This document shows, one piece after another, positions 23,367 through 31,464 of a stretch of 32,991 bases of DNA. The translations under genes were made by a program, and so were the position numbers. Source of the stretch: a bacterium (GTDB lineage Bacteria; Ratteibacteria; UBA8468; B48-G9; JAFGKM01); contig DAOOVW010000017.1 in the NCBI GenBank assembly GCA_035370465.1, positions 1-32,991 of the forward strand. The letters are read 5' to 3'. The notes beneath the pieces were generated by a model that saw only the letters and a program-made list of their open reading frames with translations, was not told the origin of the DNA and did not search any database. Within the stretch, counting starts at the first letter, position 1; every line of letters starts with the position of its first letter.

Positions 23367-25769
23367 CTAATTTTCATCTGGTTCAGTGCTAATGTCCAGA
23401 ATTTTCTCTATTATTTCTTTCTCCATCGGAATAGTGCCTATACCACCTGTAATTTTTTCCCTTATAACAGGCACACTTACCAATTGTCCATCTACTAATA
23501 TAGCCAGTTTTTTCCCTATGAGTGATTCTGTTAAGTTAGCAAACTTTTTCCTACCTTCATCTGTAAATACTATTTTAATTTGTTCAAGCTCTTGATTAGT
23601 CAAGCATGCTCTGACACCTCTTATATCCGACTTATCAATCTCACTCGTATCTGCAACATATATTTTTTTATCAGAATAAGGTATATTGGTCTGTGTAAAT
23701 CCTGTTTCTGGGGTGTTTTTCACAAGTCGGAATTCTATACTTCTTTTTGGTTTAACATATCTTGTTGCCTTAATCATTGTAAGTGTTTTAAGGGTATTTT
23801 TTGGAGAAATCATTTCAGGACTGTCAATCAAACCTCCTATTATTGCAGGTTTTTCGTTTGTAATGTCCACACAGGTACTTTGTTCTCTATTACTCATAAT
23901 AGGGTATATTTCTTCTCCCTTCCCTTCATTTTTTATTTTTTTCAATTCTACAAGTTTTGTTGTTGATATATCTATTTGACAGCGTATTTTGTTGTCTTTT
24001 ATTATTTCGGGGATTATTTCAAATAACATTCCTTCTTTTTCTGTTGTTCCCGGAATATCCTTTCTCATATCCAGAACACATTTCTTCCCTTCATCAGCAA
24101 AAACTTCCACCTGTATTATGTCCAGAATACCCTGTTGTTTGAGAGAATATAAATTCGCATACAATTTCTCTACATCAACCTGAGGAAAAGTTTCTGGTGT
24201 TCCGGGAGTTTTTATTAAAAATATTTCTGGTAGTTCTGTTATTACCTTTATTTCAATTTGTTCAAATTTTATTATTTCGGGACTTGCATTATCACTTTTT
24301 CTTGATATATCTCCTCTGGATATTTTATTTTCTCCTATTTCTGAAAATAAAGGAGCGTAAGCACTAATTGGTATCTCTGCTCCTTTATCTTCCCAGACAA
24401 TGTCATAGTCACCTTTCCAATTCATTTTTTTTGCAGGAACTCCACCATCATCTTTCTCATTTTCTCCAACACTATACACAATAAATCCCTTATCCTTCTT
24501 TTTGTAAATGTAGTCCTTACCGCTAAAAGGGTCTAATGGTAAGGAAGATAAAATTTCAGGAGTGAGTTGATTTAAAGAATCTGCAAACTTTCCATGTTGT
24601 TGTCTGTAAATGCGATTAGCCAATCCAATTTCAGCAGTCCCTAAATAAGCATCAAGATTTGCTTCTTGAAGATAGGCACGAGAAACAGCAAGACATGTTT
24701 GCTTAGCAAGAACTGCTCTTTTCTCGGGTATTTTTTGAATTTCTGTATTAAGGTCTTCTATCTTTTTTTTAACTTCCCAGTAGGGTTTTTCAGCAAAAGA
24801 AATTATTTTAATCATGTTCTCAATATAAACAGATATTTCTTCATCCCAATATTTCTCTGCAAATTTTTGAATTTTTTCAGGGTCATCAGTGCCAAAGAGA
24901 TTTTTTGCATATTCTTTTTCTTCTTCACTCATTTCTTTTGATTTTTGCTCCAAGTCAGGTAGTTTCTCTTTTACTGATTGCTGGTACTGACGCATTTTAG
25001 GTAGACCAAATAAAATCATTTCTCTTTTTAATGATTCTGAAATAATTTTACATTTTCTTTCCTCTTCCATATTTTGAATAAGCGTTTGATATAAACTGAT
25101 ATTTACTTCTTTACTGTCTGGAATTTCTTCTAATTGGGACAGAACGAAGGTATCTATTGCTAACCTGACTAATTGGGTTATAAGTAAAGGTTCGTTAGAG
25201 AGTGATTTACCTAATTTTAGAGCAACCAGTATTGTATTTAAAGATTTGTTGATGTCTTTATTTTCTGCTTCAAGTTTTGCTTTTGCACATAACATACGGG
25301 TACAACCTCTTAAATTGGCAAGGATGTTTAAAAACAACAAAGAGGGTTCATCCGTTAATTTATCAGGCATCAAAAATTGACATTTCATTTGAGATGCTTT
25401 TTCCAGTAGTTGATACATTTTACCAAATTCAGGGTTATGGAGAATTAAATCAACCACTTTTTTCTTCTCTTCTTCTGGAACATCTTCCCAATCTACTATG
25501 CCTGCGTATGGAAAATATTTCCATTCCTCTTTGTATTTTTCTTTAAGGGAATTCATCAGGACAAAAACTTCGTTATAAACAACAGCACCATTTTCTTCAT
25601 CGGGGATTTTAGGCAAGTTTAATTCTTCTATTGTGGTGGGTATTCCTGCCTCTTTTATTTTTTGTAGTTCTTCTTCCAGAGATGGAATAGATTTTACTTC
25701 TGTTGCTGAAGAGGCAAAAGTGGAGAACAAAAAAAGGAATAAAAAGAGAAAAAAACTTTTTTGTTTCAT
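23367..25769 (-). CDS. Exported multidomain protein: permease-domain paralogue plus secretin-like and SecD-like domains
   Basis: 800 residues. A signal peptide (1-22, ending FASSA) precedes three parts. Residues about 30-445 are clearly paralogous to the C-terminal domain of the permease at 27859-29880 (both have KIPDEENGAVVYNEVF-like and PPVPDEKNAAIVYQETF-like starts and a DPF(S/T)GxDYIY...GFIVYSVGxNEKDDGG ending, a pseudopilin/GspG-like finish). Residues about 500-672 resemble the end of a secretin: GMLFEIIPEIIKDNKIRCQI and PAIIGGLIDSPE. Residues about 675-795 resemble the SecD P1-head: QIKIVFTDEGRKKFANLTES and IGKKLAILVDGQLVSVPVI. It is the last gene of the GntR-ABC operon, 26 bases after the zinc-finger gene. 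The function is unknown; it is probably a periplasmic or surface partner of the ABC transporter. Confidence 0.85.
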   Translation of the reverse strand: MKQKSFFLFLFLFLFSTFASSATEVKSIPSLEEELQKIKEAGIPTTIEELNLPKIPDEENGAVVYNEVFVLMNSLKEKYKEEWKYFPYAGIVDWEDVPEEEKKKVVDLILHNPEFGKMYQLLEKASQMKCQFLMPDKLTDEPSLLFLNILANLRGCTRMLCAKAKLEAENKDINKSLNTILVALKLGKSLSNEPLLITQLVRLAIDTFVLSQLEEIPDSKEVNISLYQTLIQNMEEERKCKIISESLKREMILFGLPKMRQYQQSVKEKLPDLEQKSKEMSEEEKEYAKNLFGTDDPEKIQKFAEKYWDEEISVYIENMIKIISFAEKPYWEVKKKIEDLNTEIQKIPEKRAVLAKQTCLAVSRAYLQEANLDAYLGTAEIGLANRIYRQQHGKFADSLNQLTPEILSSLPLDPFSGKDYIYKKKDKGFIVYSVGENEKDDGGVPAKKMNWKGDYDIVWEDKGAEIPISAYAPLFSEIGENKISRGDISRKSDNASPEIIKFEQIEIKVITELPEIFLIKTPGTPETFPQVDVEKLYANLYSLKQQGILDIIQVEVFADEGKKCVLDMRKDIPGTTEKEGMLFEIIPEIIKDNKIRCQIDISTTKLVELKKIKNEGKGEEIYPIMSNREQSTCVDITNEKPAIIGGLIDSPEMISPKNTLKTLTMIKATRYVKPKRSIEFRLVKNTPETGFTQTNIPYSDKKIYVADTSEIDKSDIRGVRACLTNQELEQIKIVFTDEGRKKFANLTESLIGKKLAILVDGQLVSVPVIREKITGGIGTIPMEKEIIEKILDISTEPDEN

Positions 25770-25795
25770 AATATCCCCTTTTATTTAATTTACCA

Positions 25796-26659
25796 TTATT
25801 TCAAGAATTTTGAAATAATTTTATTTCTGATGGCAACAATGAATTTAAAGAACAAAAATATAACCAGTGTGGATATAACAATAATTAAAGATATATATAT
25901 CCATAAAGGGAAATGCTTACTATATAAAAAACCAAACAGTGCAACAAGAAAAAAGAGTAAATAAAGCCCTATTATAATTGTAATTCCTACAAAAATAATG
26001 GGTATTGCTTCTTTTTTTATTTCCTGTTTATGCAGAACAATATCGCTTTTTATTGATTTTCCAACATCTTTCTTGTTTCCACATATTTTACAAGTATCAG
26101 TATTACCAGGATTATCATAACTACACTCATTACATACCCATATTTCACCCTTTTTTATTTTGATTTCCTTTTCCGCAAGTTTTATTTTGGCAGATAGTCC
26201 AAGAAGTCCTGGTATATGACTTTTTTCAGCTATTTCATTTGCACGCTTGTAGCAGTCAATACCTTTTTCAAATTTCTCTTTTTTTATATATAAATCTCCA
26301 AGTTCAACAAGTGCTTTGTAAAGAAGAGCAGGTTCTTTGGCATTTTCTATAATGTTTAATAAATTATTTATTTCTTCTTTTTCCTGGAGTAAAGCATTTA
26401 ATTTATTTGTCTTATCTTCATACTGTTTCATAAGAAACCATATTATCAAAGGTATAGGAATTGCAATAAACCCCACAAAATAAAGTCCTTTAACTACTTC
26501 AAAGATTGTAAGAAAAATAAGAGTTCCTACTATTATTTCAATTATATACAATTGTCCATGTGTTATATCCCCGAAACTAAACCAATACCAGAACCACCAT
26601 CCTTCAAGGGTAAGCAAAATCAACGGAATAAAGATACAAAATATTGTAATAATATCCAT
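25796..26659 (-). CDS. Integral membrane protein with RanBP2-type zinc finger and TPR-like region
   Basis: 287 residues. Two N-terminal membrane segments (about 4-30 and 40-78), a helical TPR-like stretch (about 88-165, ALVELGDLYIKKEKFEKGID), a zinc finger, and two C-terminal membrane segments (about 217-245 and 252-276). The finger fits the RanBP2 pattern W-x-C-x2-C-x3-N-x6-C-x2-C exactly: Trp174, Cys176, Cys179, Asn183, Cys190, Cys193. An even number of helices puts the TPR and finger in the cytoplasm if the termini are outside, or the reverse. AGAAGG is upstream, and the gene lies 24 bases after the ABC ATPase. Function unknown; possibly a regulatory or assembly partner of the transporter. 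Confidence 0.8.
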   Translation of the reverse strand: MDIITIFCIFIPLILLTLEGWWFWYWFSFGDITHGQLYIIEIIVGTLIFLTIFEVVKGLYFVGFIAIPIPLIIWFLMKQYEDKTNKLNALLQEKEEINNLLNIIENAKEPALLYKALVELGDLYIKKEKFEKGIDCYKRANEIAEKSHIPGLLGLSAKIKLAEKEIKIKKGEIWVCNECSYDNPGNTDTCKICGNKKDVGKSIKSDIVLHKQEIKKEAIPIIFVGITIIIGLYLLFFLVALFGFLYSKHFPLWIYISLIIVISTLVIFLFFKFIVAIRNKIISKFLK

Positions 26660-26683
26660 ATCTACCTTCTTTATGTTTATTTA

Positions 26684-27592
26684 TTAAACACTTTTTTCTT
26701 TACCTACCAGAGAAACAAATATATCTTCAAGTGTCAGGTCAATAACTTCCATACTTTTTGGACCAAATTTTTCAAGTTTTTTTAATATCTCAGGGGTAAA
26801 GTTTTTTATTATCATAACTAACTCATGTCCTATAACTTTCTTTTTCAATAGTTTATCATTTTTATCATTAAAAAAAATTTCTTCGGGTATCTTATCTTCA
26901 AAAATAAGATGGATTTCTTTTACTGAATTTTTCAGTGTTTCTAATGGACAGGAAAGTAAAAGTTTTCCCTCTTCAATAATACCTACATAGTCGGCTATCT
27001 GTTCTGCTTCTGTGATAATATGAGTAGAAAAGAATACAGTCCTTGTTTCCAGATGTATGGTTTCAATAATTCCCTGAAGAAATTCTCGTCTGACAACAGG
27101 GTCTAATCCAGAAGTAGGGTCATCAAGAATTAAAAGTTCTGGTTGGTGAGAAAGTGCCAATAAGAGGGCAAGTTTTCCGTTCATTCCCCTTGAAAGTTCT
27201 TTAACTTTTATTTTTTTAGGAAGTTCAAATCTATTGAGCAGGTCTTCAGTTAAATTATTGTTCCAGGTGGAATAGAAAGGACGACAGAAGTTAATTGTTT
27301 CTTCAATAGTCATCCAGTCATACATCTTCTGGTTATCAGCCACATATCCAACCCTTTTTTTTATTTGGACTGGTTCTTTTTCTGGGTCCATTCTAAGAAC
27401 TTTACTTTTTCCTGATGTTTTTTGTAGTAGCCCCATAAGCATTCTAATAGTTGTTGTTTTACCTGCTCCATTTCTGCCAAGAAAAACATAAACTGACCCC
27501 TTAGGAACTAATAAATCCAATGATTTTACTGCTTCTTTATGTTTTATGTACCTTTTTGTAAGTTTCTGTGTTTCTATTACATATTCTTCCAT
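26684..27592 (-). CDS. ABC transporter ATP-binding protein
   Basis: 302 residues, ATPase of an ABC-2-type transporter. Walker A is GRNGAGKTTT (39-48), the signature motif is the atypical LSRGM (133-137), Walker B is LLILDDPTSGLDP (153-165), and His191 is the switch histidine. Position 158, normally the catalytic Glu, is Asp. A C-terminal region (about 210-302) has an extra small domain like other BcrA/YtrB-type ATPases. AAAGGAG precedes the start. It should pair with the permease-fusion upstream, despite a 266-base repeat-filled gap between them. Confidence 0.93.
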   Translation of the reverse strand: MEEYVIETQKLTKRYIKHKEAVKSLDLLVPKGSVYVFLGRNGAGKTTTIRMLMGLLQKTSGKSKVLRMDPEKEPVQIKKRVGYVADNQKMYDWMTIEETINFCRPFYSTWNNNLTEDLLNRFELPKKIKVKELSRGMNGKLALLLALSHQPELLILDDPTSGLDPVVRREFLQGIIETIHLETRTVFFSTHIITEAEQIADYVGIIEEGKLLLSCPLETLKNSVKEIHLIFEDKIPEEIFFNDKNDKLLKKKVIGHELVMIIKNFTPEILKKLEKFGPKSMEVIDLTLEDIFVSLVGKEKSV

Positions 27593-27668
27593 TTTTTATC
27601 TCCTTTCAAACCCTCTCTTCTCTTCAAAGGGAGATGGAGGATTTTACATTCTTTTCTTATCTTTTTCT

Positions 27669-27728
27669 AAAATCCACCCTGTTCCTTTATCTTCCTTCCT
27701 TTTATAAAGGAAGGTTAGGATGGATTTT
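27669..27728. repeat. AAATCCACC-type palindromic repeat, copy 2
   Basis: Same ends (AAATCCACC, GGATGGATTT) and the identical stem CCTTCCTTT/AAAGGAAGG (27694-27702, 27706-27714) as 16481-16558, but shorter. It lies within the ABC operon between permease and ATPase genes. Confidence 0.75.
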
Positions 27729-27745
27729 CCTGTATTTCCACTTAT

Positions 27746-27837
27746 AAATCCCCCTAACCCCCTTTTTCAAAGGGGGAACTTGTGGGTAAGGGATAGATCC
27801 TTTTATAAAGGAGGGAGTTAATATTAAAGGGGGATTT
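27746..27837. repeat. AAATCCCCCT-type palindromic repeat
   Basis: Perfect 10-bp terminal inverted repeats AAATCCCCCT (27746-27755) and AGGGGGATTT (27828-27837), with inner hairpins CCCCCTTT/AAAGGGGG (27758-27765, 27769-27776) and CCTTT/AAAGG (27799-27803, 27807-27811). Its layout (terminal arms plus two inner hairpins) matches the AAATCCACC elements, so both may belong to one superfamily. Confidence 0.75.
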
Positions 27838-27858
27838 GTCTTTTCTTATTTAATTTTT

Positions 27859-29880
27859 CTACCTCAATACCTTAAAAGAAATATCATCAGAGTTTTGTTT
27901 CCTATCAGATATACCACCATCATCTTTCTCATTAGAACCAACACTATACACAATAAACCCCCTGCCCTCTTTCCTGTAAATGTAGTCATTTCCTGTAAAT
28001 GGGTCAATTGGTATTTCTGGTATAATATCAGGTACAAGAGATGAAAGTGTTTCTGGATAATACCCATATTTTTCTTTGTATATTTTTAATGCCAAAGATA
28101 ATTTTAATGTATCAAGACAGGCATTATAACTACTTTGCTGCTCAATACTTCTTGTAATGCTAGGTAGGAATATTAAACTAAGTATGTGTTTACTCATACT
28201 AAATGTATTATAGGTAAAAAACTTCCTGTCCAGTTCGTCAAGTTTATTTTTAACTAAATAATACGGTTTTTGTGAATAGTCAATTAGTTCTAAAAAATAT
28301 TGAATATAAAAGGCATAGTCATTTTTTAAAATTGGTTGGGTTAAATAACTGCCAACTAAACTACCATAAATCCCAGGAAGATAAGTATTTTGGCGGTTTA
28401 ATATATTTCTTAAAGAATATCCAAAAGGAATATCTTTCTCAAAAACATATCTTCCAAAAAGTACTAATTCTCCATTTAAACTTCTGGTAATTTTTCTGTT
28501 TTTTTTGTCTATTATTGAAATTAAGTCATAATAATTATCTTTTGAAAAAGAAATGTCTTCTTTGTTAAGAAGATAATTAAGGGAATTTTTTGCTATTACA
28601 TCTATTGCTATACGAACCAGTTGGGAAATAATAATTGGTTCATCAGTTAATGACTCACCTATTTTTAGCCCTGTCTTAACTGAATTTAATGCATCATTGT
28701 ATTTTTTATTTTCTGCAAGTATATATGTCCTTGCTGCTACTAACCTTGAACATTGACGCATTTTACTAAGGTGGGGCAGTAACATAGCAGGACCTTCTCT
28801 ATATTTAATATCAAATCTACAGGAAGGCATGTTGACTGCTTTATCAATTAAGGTATAGAATTTAATAAAATCAGGGTCTTTCATAATCTTTTTTATATTG
28901 TTTTTCTCCTGTGTTGTTAATTCTTCTTCTTTTTTCATCCCCTCATAAGGCATATAATACCAGTCAGTTTTGTATTTTTCTTTTAATTTATCTACTAAAG
29001 TAAATGTTTCTTGATAAACAATAGCAGCATTTTTCTCATCTGGAACAGGTGGTGGTATTACTTCTTCTGGCGTTAATTTAATCCCTTCTGCTTTTGCCTG
29101 TTGGATAGTTCTATTAAAATCCCTACTGATTGTAATATTTACAATACTATGACAACCAAAAGAGACAATAAGTATTATAATTGCTGTTATAAATATTTTT
29201 TTCCCACATCCAACTTCTTTTACAAGACATTTCTGCCATATAACAAGACTAAAAATAAGAAAGACAGCAATAGAAACAGAAAAAATAAAGAATATGAAAA
29301 TAAACTTGGTAGGAGATATTAAAAATAAAAAGACAACCAGAGGAATTATTAGTAAAAGCCCAAATAAAAGAAGAAAAGGAGTGCAAATTATTGCAGGAAG
29401 AGTATTTTTAAGCAGTAGTGAACTGAAACAGGAAGAAGAATAAATAATGATAAAACAGAGTAAAAGATAAATTTTTATAAGAAATTGTTGTTGTGGTGCA
29501 GTCAGAATAGTCCCTGCTTTAATAAAATTTGGAAAGGGAGAGAATAAAATAATGTTGGTCAGAAGAGTAAGAATTATTAAAAGAAAGAGACCAAAAAAGT
29601 ATTTTGTCCAGAAAATTCTAACAGTAGAAACTGGTTGACTTAAAAGAAATTCTTTTGTGTTTCTATAAAATTCATTTGTAAAAGAAATTGAGCCAAGGAA
29701 TAAAGAAAAAAGTATTGGCAGTATAGTGGTTATAGACAAAATATAGAACTCATAGTCAATCCTATATTCAAAAAATTTTGGAATTATTACTGGTATAATC
29801 CTACATAAAATAATAATTCCAATAGATAGAAAGAAGAAAGGACTTTGTTCTCTCCATTCTTTCCAGATTAGTGTTTTCAT
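27859..29880 (-). CDS. ABC-2-type permease fused to a large extracytoplasmic domain
   Basis: 673 residues. The N-terminus MKTLIWKEWREQ is typical of ABC-2 permeases. Seven membrane segments can be seen (about 14-34, 47-67, 96-116, 134-156, 161-188, 193-215, 229-250). With a cytoplasmic N-terminus, an odd count sends everything after 250 outside. Residues about 255-673 are homologous to residues 30-445 of the exported protein at 23367-25769, from PPVPDEKNAAIVYQETF to the PIDPFTGNDYIY ... GFIVYSVGSNEKDDGG end. It overlaps the GntR gene by ATGA and has a very strong AAGGAGGAA site, so regulator and permease are coupled. The substrate is unknown. Confidence 0.88.
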   Translation of the reverse strand: MKTLIWKEWREQSPFFFLSIGIIILCRIIPVIIPKFFEYRIDYEFYILSITTILPILFSLFLGSISFTNEFYRNTKEFLLSQPVSTVRIFWTKYFFGLFLLIILTLLTNIILFSPFPNFIKAGTILTAPQQQFLIKIYLLLCFIIIYSSSCFSSLLLKNTLPAIICTPFLLLFGLLLIIPLVVFLFLISPTKFIFIFFIFSVSIAVFLIFSLVIWQKCLVKEVGCGKKIFITAIIILIVSFGCHSIVNITISRDFNRTIQQAKAEGIKLTPEEVIPPPVPDEKNAAIVYQETFTLVDKLKEKYKTDWYYMPYEGMKKEEELTTQEKNNIKKIMKDPDFIKFYTLIDKAVNMPSCRFDIKYREGPAMLLPHLSKMRQCSRLVAARTYILAENKKYNDALNSVKTGLKIGESLTDEPIIISQLVRIAIDVIAKNSLNYLLNKEDISFSKDNYYDLISIIDKKNRKITRSLNGELVLFGRYVFEKDIPFGYSLRNILNRQNTYLPGIYGSLVGSYLTQPILKNDYAFYIQYFLELIDYSQKPYYLVKNKLDELDRKFFTYNTFSMSKHILSLIFLPSITRSIEQQSSYNACLDTLKLSLALKIYKEKYGYYPETLSSLVPDIIPEIPIDPFTGNDYIYRKEGRGFIVYSVGSNEKDDGGISDRKQNSDDISFKVLR

Positions 29881-30263
29881 TTTTTATTCCTCCTTGTTTT
29901 GAGTTGATTGGTAAAGAGTTGAATAATCTCTTCTTCTGTAAATCCCAAAATAGTTGCCTGATGAATTGCCTGGTCAAATATCTCATCAACAATCTTTTTT
30001 TTCTCTGATTCAGCAATTTGTTTTACATCATCTGATATAAATGTTCCTCCACCCCATTTACTTGTTATAATTTTTTCATACCGTAATTCTCTGTAAGCAC
30101 GGGCAACAGTATTTGGATTAATACGCAACTGCATAGCGAGGTCTCTTATAGGTGGTAATTGGTCTCCTGCTTTCAAAGCACCGCAGGCAACAAGATATTT
30201 AACCTTTTTTATAATTTGCATATATGGTGCTACTCCACTATTTGAATCTATTTTTATATACAT
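29877..30263 (-). CDS. GntR-family regulator, YtrA-type
   Basis: 128 residues, the short YtrA-like GntR class. An N-terminal winged helix (about 8-75) contains the GDQLPPIRDLAMQLRINPNT and VARAYRELRYEKIITSKWGG motifs with wing GGGTFIS; only a short helical dimerisation tail follows (about 78-128). YtrA-type regulators usually repress the ABC operon they head and respond to cell envelope stress or antibiotics. The permease gene overlaps its stop codon. A perfect palindrome lies over its promoter (30275-30298), consistent with autoregulation. Confidence 0.93.
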   Translation of the reverse strand: MYIKIDSNSGVAPYMQIIKKVKYLVACGALKAGDQLPPIRDLAMQLRINPNTVARAYRELRYEKIITSKWGGGTFISDDVKQIAESEKKKIVDEIFDQAIHQATILGFTEEEIIQLFTNQLKTRRNKK

Positions 30264-30274
30264 TTTATTAGTTT

Positions 30275-30298
30275 ATTGTATTAACTCTTTAATACAAT
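30275..30298. promoter_or_regulatory. Predicted GntR operator
   Basis: Perfect 10-bp arms ATTGTATTAA (30275-30284) and TTAATACAAT (30289-30298) around CTCT. It overlaps the -10 and probable transcription start of the GntR-ABC operon, and the TGTATTA/TAATACA core resembles the type of site bound by GntR-family winged helices. Confidence 0.65.
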
Positions 30299-30324
30299 TT
30301 TACCTCAAAAAATTATATAGTCAA
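30297..30324 (-). promoter_or_regulatory. Promoter of the GntR-ABC operon
   Basis: On the minus strand, -35 TTGACT (complement of 30319-30324), a 16-bp spacer, and -10 TAAAAT (complement of 30297-30302). Transcription would start near 30290, about 27 bases ahead of the ATG. No clear Shine-Dalgarno is present in that leader. Confidence 0.55.
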
Positions 30325-30355
30325 TAATAATTATTTTTATTTTATAAAAAGAATT

Positions 30356-31417
30356 TCAACAATTAACAAAATTTAGTAAAATTGCATCATTTACCAGCGC
30401 ATTTAGTTGTTTTGCTATAAAAGAACCATTTGGTTTTTCTTCTGGATGATTTTGATTGGTTAAAAAAATAATAAAAAGGTCTATTTCTGGATAAAACCAT
30501 AAAGAACATCCTGTCCATCCAGTATGCCCAAAAGAATAACCAGAAGGAATACTTCCTTTAACAAAAGAATTAGGAGCACTTATGTTCCACCCAAGTCCAT
30601 ATTCATTTTTATTTAGAGGAGATGCTTTTGAAATCATTGTTTTAACTATTTCAGGATTTAGTACTTTTACTTCATTATAAATACCCTCATTTAATATAAA
30701 TTGAGCAAATATTGATAAATCACAAGCAGTAGAAAAAAGACCGGCATTTCCTGCTACTCCACCCATAACATATGCCTGCATGTCGTTGACTTTTCCCTTT
30801 AATAATTTACCATCTCTATAAATGGTAGGAGCACATCTTACCCATAATTTTTCAGGTGGATTAAACATTGTGTCTTTCATTCCCAATGGTTCAAATATCT
30901 TTTCTTTTGTAAATACATCTAAAGATTTTCCACTAACTATTTCAACTATTTTCCCCAATATAATATATCCTAAACAACTATAATTAAATTCAGAGTCAGG
31001 TTTATAAATAGGTGTTTCCTCACATATTCTTTCAAGTATTTTTGTTGGTGTATTATGAAATTTTTGGTTAGATAAACCAGAATAATGGGTAAGTAACATT
31101 TTTATTGTAATTTCTTTTTTCCCATTTTTCCCAAATTCAGGAATATACTTTATAACTTTATCATTTACTGATATTTTACTTTCTTCAACCAATATCATTA
31201 TTGATGTTGCAGTAGCAACTGGTTTAGTTATAGAGGCAAGGTCAAAAATTGTATTTTTTCCCATTTTTATTTTTTCCGGTGTAATTTCTCTGTTTCCGTA
31301 TGCTTTCCAATAAATAATATCATTTTTATTTCCAACTAAAAGAACTGCACCAGGTATTATTTTTTTATCTATTCCTTCTTTAATAATTTTATCTACAAAG
31401 TAAATTTTTTTTCTCAT
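30356..31417 (-). CDS. Serine hydrolase of the beta-lactamase class C / PBP4* family
   Basis: 353 residues. It has the three active-site elements of the family: Ser62-x-x-Lys65 in LASITKPVA, Tyr146-Ser-Cys148 (usual YxN, here with Cys) in NYSCLGYIILG, and His298-Thr-Gly300 in FGHTGWTG. It lacks a signal peptide, so it is probably a cytoplasmic esterase or peptidase rather than a secreted beta-lactamase. It begins 47 bases after the miaB stop on the same strand and may be co-transcribed. The natural substrate is unknown; calling it a beta-lactamase resistance gene would be unjustified. Confidence 0.88.
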   Translation of the reverse strand: MRKKIYFVDKIIKEGIDKKIIPGAVLLVGNKNDIIYWKAYGNREITPEKIKMGKNTIFDLASITKPVATATSIMILVEESKISVNDKVIKYIPEFGKNGKKEITIKMLLTHYSGLSNQKFHNTPTKILERICEETPIYKPDSEFNYSCLGYIILGKIVEIVSGKSLDVFTKEKIFEPLGMKDTMFNPPEKLWVRCAPTIYRDGKLLKGKVNDMQAYVMGGVAGNAGLFSTACDLSIFAQFILNEGIYNEVKVLNPEIVKTMISKASPLNKNEYGLGWNISAPNSFVKGSIPSGYSFGHTGWTGCSLWFYPEIDLFIIFLTNQNHPEEKPNGSFIAKQLNALVNDAILLNFVNC

Positions 31418-31464
31418 ATTTTATTCTTTACTTTCTGGATTTTTCAATTAACATACATAAATAT

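Noticed and set aside
23386..25546. Several plus-strand ORFs of 60-130 codons
   Set aside because: They lie wholly inside the 800-residue minus-strand gene, have Phe/Ser/Cys-rich shadow composition and no ribosome sites.
30356..31417. Secreted beta-lactamase
   Set aside because: There is no signal peptide, and the family is mostly esterases and peptidases.
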